From NCBI RefSeq assembly GCF_002797445.1, contig NZ_PGEP01000001.1, positions 4,774,501-4,838,500 of the forward strand: a stretch of DNA of 64,000 nucleotides, written 5' to 3'. The notes under the pieces are model-generated. The model had not been told where the DNA came from and did not search any database. It saw only the letters and a program-made list of their open reading frames with translations. Made by a program: the position numbers and the translations under genes. Shown here one piece after another: positions 1-8,572 of the stretch; the stretch's first letter is position 1; every line of letters starts with the position of its first letter. The stretch is from Acidovorax sp. 69. GTDB taxonomy: Bacteria; Pseudomonadota; Gammaproteobacteria; Burkholderiales; Burkholderiaceae_C.

Positions 1-311
1 TGGTGGCCATGGCCAAGGTGCTGACCGCCAACCTGCGCGAGGGCGATGTGCTGGCGCGCTGGGGTGGCGAGGAGTTTTTGGCGCTGATGCCTGCCAGCCC
101 GCTGGACGCGGCCTGCGCGGCCGCTGAGCGCATCCGCATCGCCGTCGAACAAGCGCCGCTGGACGTGGGCCAGGCGCCCATCCCACTGACCATGTCGTTT
201 GGTGTGGCCCAGGTGCACAGCCCCGACGACCTGCAAGCAGCGATTGCGCGTGCCGACAAGGCGCTCTACCAGAGCAAACATGCAGGCCGCAACCGGGTGA
301 GCGTGGCATGA
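1..311 (+). CDS. Diguanylate cyclase, C-terminal part of GGDEF domain (truncated by window edge)
   Basis: The frame is open at the left edge, so only the last ~103 residues are visible. They contain the RxGGEEF signature (ARWGGEEF), the active-site loop that makes cyclic di-GMP from two GTP. Five residues upstream lies R-E-G-D, matching the RxxD inhibitory I-site, so product feedback is probably retained. The C-terminal ADKALYQSKHAGRNRV segment is the usual end of a GGDEF domain. The sensory N-terminus, and hence the input signal, lies outside the window. A nearby GTG/ATG is internal to the domain and is not the start. Family assignment is secure; partners cannot be judged. Confidence 0.93.
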   Translation, partial: VAMAKVLTANLREGDVLARWGGEEFLALMPASPLDAACAAAERIRIAVEQAPLDVGQAPIPLTMSFGVAQVHSPDDLQAAIARADKALYQSKHAGRNRVSVA

Positions 312-350
312 CACCGGGTGGCAGCGCCACCCTCAAGATTGAGCCCAATG

Positions 351-390
351 AGCCGCTAGCGCTTATCCTTAAAGCGCGAGCAGCTATTAA
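351..390. repeat. Dispersed palindromic repeat, family A, copy 1
   Basis: Imperfect palindrome with arms like CTAGCGCTTA and AAGCGCGAGCAGCTAT, lying between two convergent genes. It belongs to a family of about thirteen related copies in this window, with a loose consensus of ATAGCTG.TAGCGCTT, a short A/T-rich spacer, then AAGCGCTAGCAGCTAT. Confidence 0.75.
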
Positions 391-447
391 AACAGTAGCC
401 TTGAGGCCACATCCTCCTGACCGCGTGCCACGCCCCCCCGCGACCTG

Positions 448-1299
448 TCAGCCGTTGCGCCGTGCGGCCTCGTACAGCCCCTGCACCTTGGGCAGGTTCA
501 GCTCCAGCTCCTTGATGCGCGCGGGCCCCGAGGGGTGGGTGGACAGGAAGGCCAGTCCGCCCTGCTTGCTGCCGCTGGCATTGCCCATCTTCTGCCACAG
601 ACTGACCGCCGCCTGGGGCTGATAACCCGCGCGTGCGGCCAACTCCAGCCCCACCAGATCGGCATCGCTTTCGTCCGAGCGGCTGAACTGCAGCGTGAGC
701 AATTGCCCGCCCAGGCTGGCGGCCGCGTTGCCCAGGTCGCCCAAACCCAGCAGCTGCGAGCCCAGGCGCAGCGCCAGGTTGGTGCCCTGTGTTTTGGCGA
801 TGCGCTCGCGCGCGTGTTCACGCAGGGCGTGGGCCATTTCGTGGCCCATGATCATCGCGGCCTCGTCGTCGGTGAGCTTGAGCTGGTCGAGGATGCCGGT
901 ATAGAACGCGATCTTGCCGCCAGGCATGCAAAAGGCGTTGATCTGCTGGCTACCGATGAGGTTGACCTCCCAGCGCCACTGCCTGGCGCGGTCGTTCCAG
1001 GGCGCGGCATAAGGGATCAGCCGTTTGGCGATGGCGTGCAGGCGCTGCAGCTGTGGGTGGTTGTCGGGCGCCAGCGCGCGCTTGGCTTTGGCCTGCTGCA
1101 GCATCTGCTGGTACTGCTGGGCGGCCGAATTCTCCAGGGTCTCGGCGGGCACCAGCTTGCGCAGGCTGGACGACGTGCCCACATCCACCTGCGCCAGCAC
1201 GGGCGCAGCAGCACTGGCCCCCGCCGCCAGCAGGAACGCACGGCGCGCAGACCAAGGGGACGAGGGCGCCACAGAGGGAGCGGGGCAGAAAAGGCACAT
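448..1299 (-). CDS. M48 family metallopeptidase, exported
   Basis: A 283-residue zinc metalloprotease of the M48 (Ste24/HtpX/BepA-like) family. The HExxH motif is HEMAH at residues 153-157, and SDESDADLVG further on supplies the likely third zinc ligand. The chosen ATG gives an N-terminus SARRAFLLAAGASAAAPVLAQ, a signal peptide with twin arginines that ends in a plausible signal peptidase site, so the enzyme probably acts in the periplasm. The frame stays open 50 codons further upstream, but that stretch is arginine- and proline-rich and lacks family similarity. M48 proteins of this size usually take part in envelope protein quality control; the substrate cannot be read from the sequence. Confidence 0.88.
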   Translation of the reverse strand: MCLFCPAPSVAPSSPWSARRAFLLAAGASAAAPVLAQVDVGTSSSLRKLVPAETLENSAAQQYQQMLQQAKAKRALAPDNHPQLQRLHAIAKRLIPYAAPWNDRARQWRWEVNLIGSQQINAFCMPGGKIAFYTGILDQLKLTDDEAAMIMGHEMAHALREHARERIAKTQGTNLALRLGSQLLGLGDLGNAAASLGGQLLTLQFSRSDESDADLVGLELAARAGYQPQAAVSLWQKMGNASGSKQGGLAFLSTHPSGPARIKELELNLPKVQGLYEAARRNG

Positions 1300-1427
1300 A
1301 CAGGCAATCCCTGAAGGAATAATAAGCGGCGCTGGTGCACAACGCACCCGGGACTGTCGTCCAGATGGAGGCTGGCAGGCCGGGCTACAAGGGTGTCGGC
1401 GATGATAGACAAAACCCCCGAACCCCC

Positions 1428-2810
1428 ATGTCAGACACCTCCACCTCATCCACCCCCACCCTCGCTGCCGACAAGCCTGCGCGCACCCCCTGGCTGCAGA
1501 CGCTGCGCGTCTACCTGGAGCCCGCGAGCCTGCGCATGCTCACGCTGGGCTTCTCGGCCGGGCTGCCGCTGCTGCTGGTGCTGGGCACGCTGAGCTTTCG
1601 CCTGCGCGAAGCGGGCATCGACCGCAGCACCATCGGCTACCTGAGCTGGGTGGGCCTGGCCTACGGCTTCAAGTGGGTGTGGGCGCCGCTGGTGGACCGC
1701 CTGCCCATCCCGCTGCTCACGCGGTTGCTGGGCCGGCGACGCAGTTGGCTGCTGCTATCGCAGGCCATAGTCGTGGCAGGGCTCATCGGTATGGCGCTGG
1801 CCGATCCGCGCCAGACGCTGGGGCCCATTGTGTGGTGCGCGCTGGCGGTGGCCTTTGGCTCGGCCACGCAGGACATTGCGCTCGACGCGTTTCGCATCGA
1901 GTCGGCCGATGCCAACCACCAGGCCGCGCTGGCGGCGTCGTACCAAACGGGCTATCGCCTGGCGATGATCTGGGCCGGGGCGGGGGTTTTGTGGATTGCA
2001 GCCCGGTCCGAGGTGGCACCCGCTGTCGGCCAGGCCATCGTTCAGGGCGCGGCCGCGTACCAGAACAGCGCGTGGCAGGCGGCCTACCTGGCCATGGCCG
2101 CGTCGATGGCGGTGGGCGTGGTCACCGTGCTGTTCTCGCGCGAGCCAGCGCCGGTGCACCTGCCACCGGCCAAGAACGCCGCCGAGTGGATTCACAGCGC
2201 CATGGTGGAACCGTTTGCGGACTTTTTGCGCCGCTACGGCTGGCACGCGGCGCTGATCCTGGCGCTGATCGCCGTGTACCGCATCAGCGATGTGGTGATG
2301 GGCATCATGGCCAACCCGTTTTATGTGGACATGGGCTTTACCAAAGACGAGGTAGCAGCCGTGACCAAAATTTACGGCGTGATCATGACGCTGGCAGGCG
2401 CCTTTGTGGGCGGCGTGTTGTCGATGCGTTTTGGCGTGATGCGCATCCTGATGCTGGGCGCCATCCTGAGCGCGGCCAGCAACCTGCTGTTCGCCTGGCT
2501 GGCAGGCCACGGGCATGACGTGACCGCGCTGATCGCCGTGGTGTCGGCCGACAACCTGGCCAGCGGCATTGCGTCGGCCGCATTCATCGCCTACCTGTCG
2601 AGCCTGACCAACGTGAGCTACTCGGCCACGCAATACGCACTGTTCAGCTCGATGATGTTGCTGCTGCCAAAGTTTGTGGCGGGCTTCTCGGGCGACTACG
2701 TGGACGCGTTCGGCTATGCGCAGTTCTTCACGGCCACGGCGATGCTGGGGGTACCGGTGCTGGTGCTGGTGGCACTGGCATCGAAGGTAAAAATAGGTTC
2801 TAGCGCTTGA
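1428..2810 (+). CDS. ampG: AmpG-like MFS permease
   Basis: A 460-residue multi-pass membrane protein of the major facilitator superfamily. The early segment SAGLPLLLVLGTLSFRLREAGID followed by an SWVGLAYGFKWVWAPLVDR loop is typical of AmpG, the inner-membrane importer of GlcNAc-anhydromuropeptides for cell-wall recycling. The start is set at MSDTST because the 31 codons upstream look non-coding. The gene is divergent from the M48 peptidase across about 130 bp. Its last codons (GGT TCT AGC GCT TGA) are part of a dispersed repeat, so the natural C-terminus has been replaced or trimmed. Other AmpG-family permeases with different substrates exist, so the symbol is a family-level assignment. Confidence 0.82.
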   Translation: MSDTSTSSTPTLAADKPARTPWLQTLRVYLEPASLRMLTLGFSAGLPLLLVLGTLSFRLREAGIDRSTIGYLSWVGLAYGFKWVWAPLVDRLPIPLLTRLLGRRRSWLLLSQAIVVAGLIGMALADPRQTLGPIVWCALAVAFGSATQDIALDAFRIESADANHQAALAASYQTGYRLAMIWAGAGVLWIAARSEVAPAVGQAIVQGAAAYQNSAWQAAYLAMAASMAVGVVTVLFSREPAPVHLPPAKNAAEWIHSAMVEPFADFLRRYGWHAALILALIAVYRISDVVMGIMANPFYVDMGFTKDEVAAVTKIYGVIMTLAGAFVGGVLSMRFGVMRILMLGAILSAASNLLFAWLAGHGHDVTALIAVVSADNLASGIASAAFIAYLSSLTNVSYSATQYALFSSMMLLLPKFVAGFSGDYVDAFGYAQFFTATAMLGVPVLVLVALASKVKIGSSA

Positions 2811-2846
2811 ATATCAAGCACATATTGCTATTTAATTGATAGTAGC
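2791..2846. repeat. Dispersed palindromic repeat, family A, copy 2 (overlaps ampG stop)
   Basis: Contains TCTAGCGCTTGA followed by an A/T-rich inverted tail (ATTGCTATTTAATTGATAGTAGC). The TGA of the upstream permease lies inside the TAGCGCTTGA core, so this copy provides the gene's stop codon. Confidence 0.75.
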
Positions 2847-2957
2847 ACTCCAACGACACCCCCTGCGATTTACCGCAACTTTACGGAGGCTTCAACACGG
2901 AGAGACGCCTGCGCGGGAGCATGAGGTTCTGTTCAAGCCTGCCACTACACTGCCCCC

Positions 2958-3680
2958 ATGAGCTCCCAACTGCTGATGATCGAAGACGACGCCCGCCTCG
3001 CACAGATGGTGGGCGAGTACCTGGGCCAGTCGGGGCTGCAGGTCACGCACCGCGCAGACGGCAAAAGTGGCCTGGCGCAGTTGCAGGGGCCTGATGCCGG
3101 GCCTTTGCCCGACCTTGTGATCCTGGACCTGATGCTGCCCGACATGGATGGACTGGAAGTGTGCCGCCGCATCCGCTCGCTGCAGGGCAATGCCGCCCAG
3201 GTGCCGGTGCTCATGCTCACGGCCAAGGGCGACCCGATGGACCGCATCATCGGCCTGGAGCTGGGCGCTGACGACTACCTGCCCAAACCCTTTGAACCGC
3301 GCGAGCTGCTGGCCCGCATCCGTGCCATCCTGCGCCGACGCACCGACGGCGGCAGTGCGTCGGCGGCGACCCAGGTGCTGCGTTTTGGCACGTTGGAGAT
3401 CGACCGCGACGCGCGCACCGTGACCGTGGCGGGCGATCTGGCAGACCTCACGTCCTACCAGTTCGACCTACTCGTAGCGCTGGCCGAGCGCGCAGGCCGG
3501 GTGCTCACGCGCGACCAGATCATGGAAGCCGTGCGCGGCCGCGAACTGGAGGCGTTTGACCGCTCCATCGATGTGCACATGGGCCGCATCCGCGCGGCCA
3601 TTGAGGTGGACGCCAAGAACCCCCGCCGCATCCTCACGGTGCGCGGCGTCGGCTACGTTTTTGCCAAACAGCAAGACTGA
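2958..3680 (+). CDS. OmpR/PhoB-family response regulator
   Basis: A 240-residue two-domain regulator. The receiver (residues ~4-120) has the acidic pocket E9/D10/D11, the phospho-acceptor D57 in VILDLMLPD, the conserved T in MLTAKGD and K in LPKPF. A winged-helix DNA-binding domain follows (~140-238), ending in the usual TVRGVGYVF. It is followed after 27 bp by a histidine kinase, so the two form a two-component operon. Overall similarity resembles the RstA/CpxR subgroup, but the target genes cannot be named. The region upstream (2847-2957) would hold the promoter; I see no clear direct-repeat operator. Confidence 0.93.
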   Translation: MSSQLLMIEDDARLAQMVGEYLGQSGLQVTHRADGKSGLAQLQGPDAGPLPDLVILDLMLPDMDGLEVCRRIRSLQGNAAQVPVLMLTAKGDPMDRIIGLELGADDYLPKPFEPRELLARIRAILRRRTDGGSASAATQVLRFGTLEIDRDARTVTVAGDLADLTSYQFDLLVALAERAGRVLTRDQIMEAVRGRELEAFDRSIDVHMGRIRAAIEVDAKNPRRILTVRGVGYVFAKQQD

Positions 3681-3707
3681 CCGGCAGCCCGCCCTGCCGC
3701 GTTACGC

Positions 3708-4982
3708 ATGTCTTTGACCAACCCCTTTTCCCGCCGCCTGTACCTGCGCATCTGGCTGGCCGTCGTCGGTGGCATGGCCGTGCTCACGCTCACTGTGGGC
3801 TGGGCCTGGCGCATGGCCGAGGAGCAGAAGGCCCAGAACAACCAGCCTTTTGTACCGCCCTCGCGTGAGATGACCCTGCGCGACCCTGCGGGCAACCTGT
3901 TGCTGCGGGGCCCCGCCATGCGCCAGCCCACGGAGCCCGGCGAAGGTGCCGAGTTCCGCATTGAGTCCGAAAGCGGGCAGACCTTCATCCTGCAGATGGC
4001 CCCCCGCCAGCCCCATGGCGAGCGGGGTGGCGGCCGACCCGGCGGTGGGGGACCGAACCAGAGCGATGCCGCCTTCTGGACCCGGCCTCCCTTTGGTTTT
4101 CTGTGGTTGCTGGGCATCGTCAGCCTTGCGGTGGCCGTGGGGGTGTACCCCATCATCCGGCGCCTGACGCTGCGGCTCGAAGCACTGCAGCGCAGCGTGC
4201 AGAAGTTTGGCGAGGGTGACCTGTCGGTGCGCGTGCCCGAACAGGGCCAGGACGAGGTGGCCGACCTGGCCCGCCAGTTCAACGCGGCCGCCGGGCGCGT
4301 GGAAACACTTGTGAAATCGCACAAGTCGCTGCTCGCCAACGCCTCCCACGAACTGCGCTCGCCGCTCACGCGCATCCGCATGGGGCTGGAGCTGATGGGC
4401 GGACAGCAGCCCTCTCCCGCGTTCCGCGAGGAGATCCTGCGCAACATCGCCGAGCTGGACCAGCTGGTGGACGAAATTCTGCTCGCCAGCCGCCTGGATG
4501 CCCGCGAGGCCGATGTCGGCACGGTGGAGCTGGTGGACCTGATCGGCCTGGCCGCCGAGGAGTGCGCCCGTGTGGACGCCGATCTGGACGTGAGCGCCAG
4601 CCCCGACTCGCTGGAAGTGCGCGGCGTGGCCAAGCTGCTTCGCCGGGCCATCCGCAACCTGCTGGAAAACGCGCGCCGCTACAGCACGGGCGAGATCACG
4701 GTGGTGGTGCACCGCCGCCAGGGTCGTGCCGAGGTGTATGTCTGCGACCATGGCCCCGGCGTACCCCCCGGCCAGCGTGAACGCATCTTCGAGCCCTTCT
4801 ACCGCCTGCCGGGCGCCAGCGAACGCGCGGGTGGCGTGGGCCTGGGGCTGTCGCTGGTGCGTTCGATCGCCGGGCGCCACCAGGGCACCGCGCACTGCCA
4901 AGACCGCCCCGACGGCGACAGTGGCGCCTGTTTTGTACTGACCTTGCCGCTGGCCCCTTCCCCTGCAGCCACAGGCTCCTAG
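3708..4982 (+). CDS. Sensor histidine kinase (HAMP-HisKA-HATPase), partner of upstream regulator
   Basis: A 424-residue membrane kinase. Transmembrane helices lie at about 14-34 and 130-150, bounding a periplasmic sensor of ~95 residues with a Gly/Arg/Pro-rich stretch (GERGGGRPGGGGP) just before the second helix. HAMP follows (~150-203). The phospho-acceptor is H214 in NASHELRSPLTR. The ATPase domain shows an N-box (RNLLENARRYS), G1 (CDHGPGVP) and G2 (GVGLGLSLVRSI). Order and size resemble RstB/CpxA kinases. Co-transcription with the response regulator is inferred from the 27-bp gap. The signal is unknown. Confidence 0.92.
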   Translation: MSLTNPFSRRLYLRIWLAVVGGMAVLTLTVGWAWRMAEEQKAQNNQPFVPPSREMTLRDPAGNLLLRGPAMRQPTEPGEGAEFRIESESGQTFILQMAPRQPHGERGGGRPGGGGPNQSDAAFWTRPPFGFLWLLGIVSLAVAVGVYPIIRRLTLRLEALQRSVQKFGEGDLSVRVPEQGQDEVADLARQFNAAAGRVETLVKSHKSLLANASHELRSPLTRIRMGLELMGGQQPSPAFREEILRNIAELDQLVDEILLASRLDAREADVGTVELVDLIGLAAEECARVDADLDVSASPDSLEVRGVAKLLRRAIRNLLENARRYSTGEITVVVHRRQGRAEVYVCDHGPGVPPGQRERIFEPFYRLPGASERAGGVGLGLSLVRSIAGRHQGTAHCQDRPDGDSGACFVLTLPLAPSPAATGS

Positions 4983-5062
4983 GGCCCCTGCGCACGCGAC
5001 GTTGCCCAGGGTTTAACCGCCGTCCGGGGTCCTCGACACTGGCACGGCTAAGGCCGGGGCCG

Positions 5063-5123
5063 CCCCGCAGCAAGGGTGCCGTCGCCCTTGGAGGGACGGC
5101 ACCGAAGGCGACCCAGGGGAGGC
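5063..5123. repeat. GC-rich intergenic inverted repeat (family B-like)
   Basis: Lies between the convergent kinase and MFS genes. Contains a perfect 9-bp stem, GGTGCCGTC (5075-5083) with GACGGCACC (5095-5103), around an 11-nt loop. Read on the minus strand it resembles a diverged copy of the CCCCCTGAG...CCCCCAGGGGG family found elsewhere in the window. There is no T-tract, so a terminator role is unproven. Confidence 0.5.
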
Positions 5124-6380
5124 TTACCTCATCAACGGCCAACGCCAGGCCATCACCGCATACAGCGCGGCACCCACCCCCAGCGCCGCAGCCGCCACGG
5201 CCAACCCGTAGACAAAGCCCTGGCCCTGCGTCGCCGCGTGGTGCAGCATCCACGCCACCATGGGCGGGCCCACGATCTGCCCGATGCCATAGGCCGCCGT
5301 GAGCAGCCCGGGGAAGCTGTCCCCCGCCGCAGGCCACACCCGTCGCGCCTCCTGCAGCGCGTAGAACGTGATCGCCGTGAACGGCAGGCCCAGCAACAAG
5401 CTGCCGAGTGCAAAACCCAGAGGCCCCGGCCACACCAGGCTGAGCGCGATCGCCCCAGCCTGCAAGGCATAGGCCGCCATGAGCAGCCAGCGCCGGTCCC
5501 AGGCGGCCGGTGTGCGCGTGGTCAGCGCAGCCCCCAGGGCCACGCCGGCGCCAAACAGCGGCCAGAACAGGTCCGGCCACGGCGACCCGGCGGGCAACGC
5601 CGCGCGCGCAATCACCGGCAAAAAGGTGGCCGTGACGATGTAGCCCAGCCCCGCCAATCCGTACGCCAGCACAAGCCCCGCGCGCGCCAGGGGCCCCTGA
5701 CCCCGCAGCACCCGGCCCGAGGCGTGTGCACCGGCCGCCGCCGCAGGCAACGCCACGCCCTGCAGCACCGGCCAGATGGCAGCACACAGCCCCACGCTCA
5801 ACAGGCCAAACACGGCCCAACCGGCCGCCGCAGGCCATTGCAAGGCCACCATGGCACTGGCCGACAGACCCGTGAGCACGATGCCCAGCCCCGGCCCACA
5901 AAAGATCAGCCCGCCCAGCGCGGGCTGGCCCAGCGCCACCAGGCGCACCATGCACCACACCGAGACGTTCAGGAACACCAGTGCGCTCGCCACGCCCGCA
6001 GCAAAACGCAGCGCTGGCCAGGTGGCTGGCAACGGCAGCGCCATGCCCAGCGTGAGCAACACCGTGGCCCCCAGCCCCCAGCGCGCCAGGCGCGCCGCGT
6101 GCCACCTCTGCCGGGCCTGCGGGGCCACCCACGGCAACGCCATGCAGGCCAGCGCACCCACGAGGTAACCCAGGTAGTTGGCCGTGGCCAGCCAGCTGCC
6201 ACCGGCCAGCGTGATCACGCCGTCGTGCAGCATCATCGGCAGCAACGGCGTGAACGCAAACCGCCCAATGCCCATGGCCGCTGCCAGCGCCGCCATGCCC
6301 GCGAGTGCCACGGCCAGGGGCTGGTTGGACAGGGCCGCGACCGACGGGGCGCAAGCATGTGGGGCGGTCTGCGGGTCCAT
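5124..6380 (-). CDS. YbfB/YjiJ-family MFS transporter
   Basis: A 418-residue, very Ala/Leu/Gly-rich membrane protein with about 12 predicted helices. The N-terminal MGIGRFAFTPLLPMM motif and the later GLGYIVTATFLPVIAR segment are typical of the YbfB/YjiJ transporters. The substrate is unknown for most members. The ATG used is the first in the frame. The gene is divergent from a LysR regulator across only 65 bp, which contains a perfect inverted repeat, so this transporter is the likely regulatory target of that LysR protein, together with the nitronate monooxygenase gene that follows the regulator. Confidence 0.85.
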   Translation of the reverse strand: MDPQTAPHACAPSVAALSNQPLAVALAGMAALAAAMGIGRFAFTPLLPMMLHDGVITLAGGSWLATANYLGYLVGALACMALPWVAPQARQRWHAARLARWGLGATVLLTLGMALPLPATWPALRFAAGVASALVFLNVSVWCMVRLVALGQPALGGLIFCGPGLGIVLTGLSASAMVALQWPAAAGWAVFGLLSVGLCAAIWPVLQGVALPAAAAGAHASGRVLRGQGPLARAGLVLAYGLAGLGYIVTATFLPVIARAALPAGSPWPDLFWPLFGAGVALGAALTTRTPAAWDRRWLLMAAYALQAGAIALSLVWPGPLGFALGSLLLGLPFTAITFYALQEARRVWPAAGDSFPGLLTAAYGIGQIVGPPMVAWMLHHAATQGQGFVYGLAVAAAALGVGAALYAVMAWRWPLMR

Positions 6381-6392
6381 GGTGGCACTTTC

Positions 6393-6437
6393 GATTTATG
6401 ATTCTGTTTTGAGATTTATTTTTTATAAATCATCTCA
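6393..6437. promoter_or_regulatory. Candidate LysR operator between divergent MFS and lysR genes
   Basis: GATTTATTTTTTATAAATC (6413-6431) is a perfect 7-bp inverted repeat with a 5-bp spacer and fits the T-N11-A LysR box. A third GATTTAT lies at 6393-6399 in direct orientation, as often seen for regulatory plus activation sites. An outer TGAGA/TCTCA pair extends the dyad. A/T-rich and sharply unlike the flanking coding DNA. Confidence 0.75.
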
Positions 6438-6445
6438 CAAAGAGA

Positions 6446-7336
6446 ATGTTCATGGACTTAGCCGCACTGGAAATCTTCCGCACCGTTGCCCAGGAGGGCA
6501 GCGTGACCCGCGCTGCCGAACGCCTGGGCCGCGTGCAGTCGAACGTGACCACGCGTGTGCAGCAACTCGAAGAGCAGCTGGGTGCCACCCTGTTTCTGCG
6601 CGAGGGCAAGCGCATGGTGCTCACGCCCGCGGGTGAGTCGCTGCGCGGCTATGCCGACCGCCTGCTGGCGCTGGCCGAAGAGGCCCGCCAGTCGGTGCAC
6701 CCTGGCCAGCCCGGCGGGCGCCTGCGCCTGGGTGCCATGGAAAGCACCGCCGCCGCGCGCCTGCCGCAGCCATTGGCGCAACTGCACGCGCAGTGGCCGG
6801 GGCTGGTGCTGGAGCTGAGCACGGCGCCCTCACGCCAATTGGTCGAACAGGTGTTGTCCCACAGCATCGACTGCGCCCTGGTGGCCTGGCCGCCACCCGG
6901 CATCGATGCCCACGCACCGGTGGAGCGTACCGCCGTGTTTGCAGAAAACCTGCTGCTGGCCCTGCCCGCCGACCACCCCCCCGTGCGCACCCCCCAAGAC
7001 CTGCAGCCGGACACGCTGGCCGCGTTCGGCAACGGCTGCACCTACCGCCGCATGGGTGAGGCCTTCATGCAGCAAAAGAGCGGCCGACCACCGCAGGTGC
7101 TGGAGTTGGCCTCGTACCACGCCATCCTGGCCTGCGTGGCTGCAGGGCGCTGCGCGGGCGTGGTGCCGCAGGCCGTCATCGACCTGATGCGCGAGCCCCC
7201 GGCCCTGCGCCTGGTGCCGCTGACGGACTGCGACACGGTGCTGGTGCGCCGACGCGGCTACCAGTCGCCCGCGCTGGAGGCCTTGCTGACCGCACTGCAG
7301 ACCAGCGCCCCCCGCGCGTCCCGATCCATTGCCTGA
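6446..7336 (+). CDS. LysR-family transcriptional regulator
   Basis: A 296-residue LysR-type regulator. The winged helix-turn-helix occupies about residues 5-63 (FRTVAQEGSVTRAAERLGRVQSN... QLEEQLGATLFLREGKR), followed by the periplasmic-binding-protein-like effector domain. An alternative ATG two codons in (MDLAALEIF) is equally plausible and closer to the usual N-terminus. Divergent from a YbfB-type transporter and followed after 37 bp by nitronate monooxygenase, so it probably controls both. The inverted repeat just upstream is the likely binding site and would allow autoregulation. The effector is unknown. Confidence 0.92.
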   Translation: MFMDLAALEIFRTVAQEGSVTRAAERLGRVQSNVTTRVQQLEEQLGATLFLREGKRMVLTPAGESLRGYADRLLALAEEARQSVHPGQPGGRLRLGAMESTAAARLPQPLAQLHAQWPGLVLELSTAPSRQLVEQVLSHSIDCALVAWPPPGIDAHAPVERTAVFAENLLLALPADHPPVRTPQDLQPDTLAAFGNGCTYRRMGEAFMQQKSGRPPQVLELASYHAILACVAAGRCAGVVPQAVIDLMREPPALRLVPLTDCDTVLVRRRGYQSPALEALLTALQTSAPRASRSIA

Positions 7337-7373
7337 GCCCATTACCCGAGCCCATTGCCTAACGGAGTTCTCC

Positions 7374-8483
7374 ATGCCGACACCTTTCACAAGCCGCCTT
7401 GGCCTTGCGCTGCCCATCCTCCAGGGCCCCATGACGGGGTCTGACACGCCCACACTGGCGGCAGCCGTGTCCCAGGCCGGTGGCCTGGGCATGCTGGGCT
7501 GCGGCATGCGCTCGCCCGCTGCCATGGCCGAGGTGGCCGCCGAGGTGCGCCGCCGCACCGACCAGCCCTTTGGCATGAACCTGTTTGTGCAGGCCACACC
7601 AGCCCCCGACGAGGCCACGGTGCAGGCTGCGCTGCAGCGCATGGCGCCGTTCTACGCTGAATTCGGACTGGTGCCCGAACGGCCCGCGCAGTGGTGCGAG
7701 GACTTTGCGGCGCAGTTTGAGGCCCTCGTGGCTGCACGCCCGGCAGTGGCCAGCTTTACCTTTGGCATCCTCTCTGCGGCGCAGGTAGCGCGGCTGCAAG
7801 GAGCGGGCAGCTATGTAGTGGGCACCGCCACCACCGTGGCAGAAGCCCGCGCCTGGGCCGCCGTGGGCGCAGACGCGGTCTGCGCCTCGGGCATGGAAGC
7901 AGGCGGGCACCGGGGCACTTTTTTGTCGCCCGGCCACGACGCGCCACCGCTGGGCGGACCATCGGTGGACGACTTCGAGGCCAGCATGGTGGGCACGCTG
8001 ACACTGGTGCGGCAATGCGTGGACACGCTGTCGATCCCCGTGATCGCTGCGGGCGGCATCATGGACGGGCGCGGCATTGCAGGCGCGCTGGCCCTGGGCG
8101 CCCAGGCGGTGCAGATGGGTACGGCCTTTCTGACCTGCCCCGAGTCGGGCATCGGCCCGGCCTACCGCCAAGCGCTGACCGAGGCCGGGGCCACCGACAC
8201 CCGCACCACCCGCATCTTCTCGGGCCGACCGGCGCGCGGCATCGTCAACGCCATGATGGACCGCCTGCGGGCCGATGAGCGCACCGTTCCACCCTACCCC
8301 GTACAGAACGCCCTCACAGGCGCCCTGCGACGTGCGGCGGCACAGGCGGGCCGCGCGGATCATTTGTCTCTGTGGGCCGGCCAAGGCGTGGCCCAGGTGC
8401 GCCCCTTGCCCGCCACCGAACTCATGGCGGTGCTGGAGCGGGAGTGGCGCGCTGCAACGGCAGCGCCTGCCACCCGGCAATAA
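7374..8483 (+). CDS. Nitronate monooxygenase family protein
   Basis: A 369-residue FMN-dependent TIM-barrel enzyme of the nitronate monooxygenase / 2-nitropropane dioxygenase family. Signatures are the N-terminal ILQGPMTG, the CASGMEAGGHRGTF loop holding the catalytic His, and the FMN-phosphate loop VIAAGGIMDGRG...GAQAVQMGTAFL. The start at 7374 is preceded by a GGAG ribosome-binding site 8 nt upstream; the frame opens 15 codons earlier without one. Members oxidise alkyl nitronates such as propionate-3-nitronate to the aldehyde or ketone. Probably in one operon with the preceding lysR. The same fold is shared by enoyl-ACP reductase FabK, but the AGGHRG motif favours NMO. Confidence 0.87.
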   Translation: MPTPFTSRLGLALPILQGPMTGSDTPTLAAAVSQAGGLGMLGCGMRSPAAMAEVAAEVRRRTDQPFGMNLFVQATPAPDEATVQAALQRMAPFYAEFGLVPERPAQWCEDFAAQFEALVAARPAVASFTFGILSAAQVARLQGAGSYVVGTATTVAEARAWAAVGADAVCASGMEAGGHRGTFLSPGHDAPPLGGPSVDDFEASMVGTLTLVRQCVDTLSIPVIAAGGIMDGRGIAGALALGAQAVQMGTAFLTCPESGIGPAYRQALTEAGATDTRTTRIFSGRPARGIVNAMMDRLRADERTVPPYPVQNALTGALRRAAAQAGRADHLSLWAGQGVAQVRPLPATELMAVLEREWRAATAAPATRQ

Positions 8484-8490
8484 CTACACT

Positions 8491-8536
8491 TTTAATAGCT
8501 GTCAGCGCTTATCCACCAAGCGCTAGCAGCCATTTT
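8491..8536. repeat. Dispersed palindromic repeat, family A, copy 3
   Basis: Near-consensus copy: AATAGCTGTCAGCGCTTAT, short spacer, AAGCGCTAGCAGCCATT. It sits between the convergent nitronate monooxygenase and glycosyltransferase genes, where a hairpin could also help terminate transcription. Confidence 0.8.
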
Positions 8537-8572
8537 CTTGAAAATTTACGTGCCCCCCTCCGGCACGTCAGC

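Noticed and set aside
308..622. 104-residue ORF after the GGDEF gene
   Set aside because: Overlaps a repeat and the end of the M48 peptidase gene on the other strand; low-complexity Pro/Arg/Leu translation.
4696..6354. 552-codon minus-strand frame overlapping the YbfB transporter
   Set aside because: Runs in another frame of the same strand with Gly/Ala/Arg-rich composition; the transporter frame is clearly the coding one.
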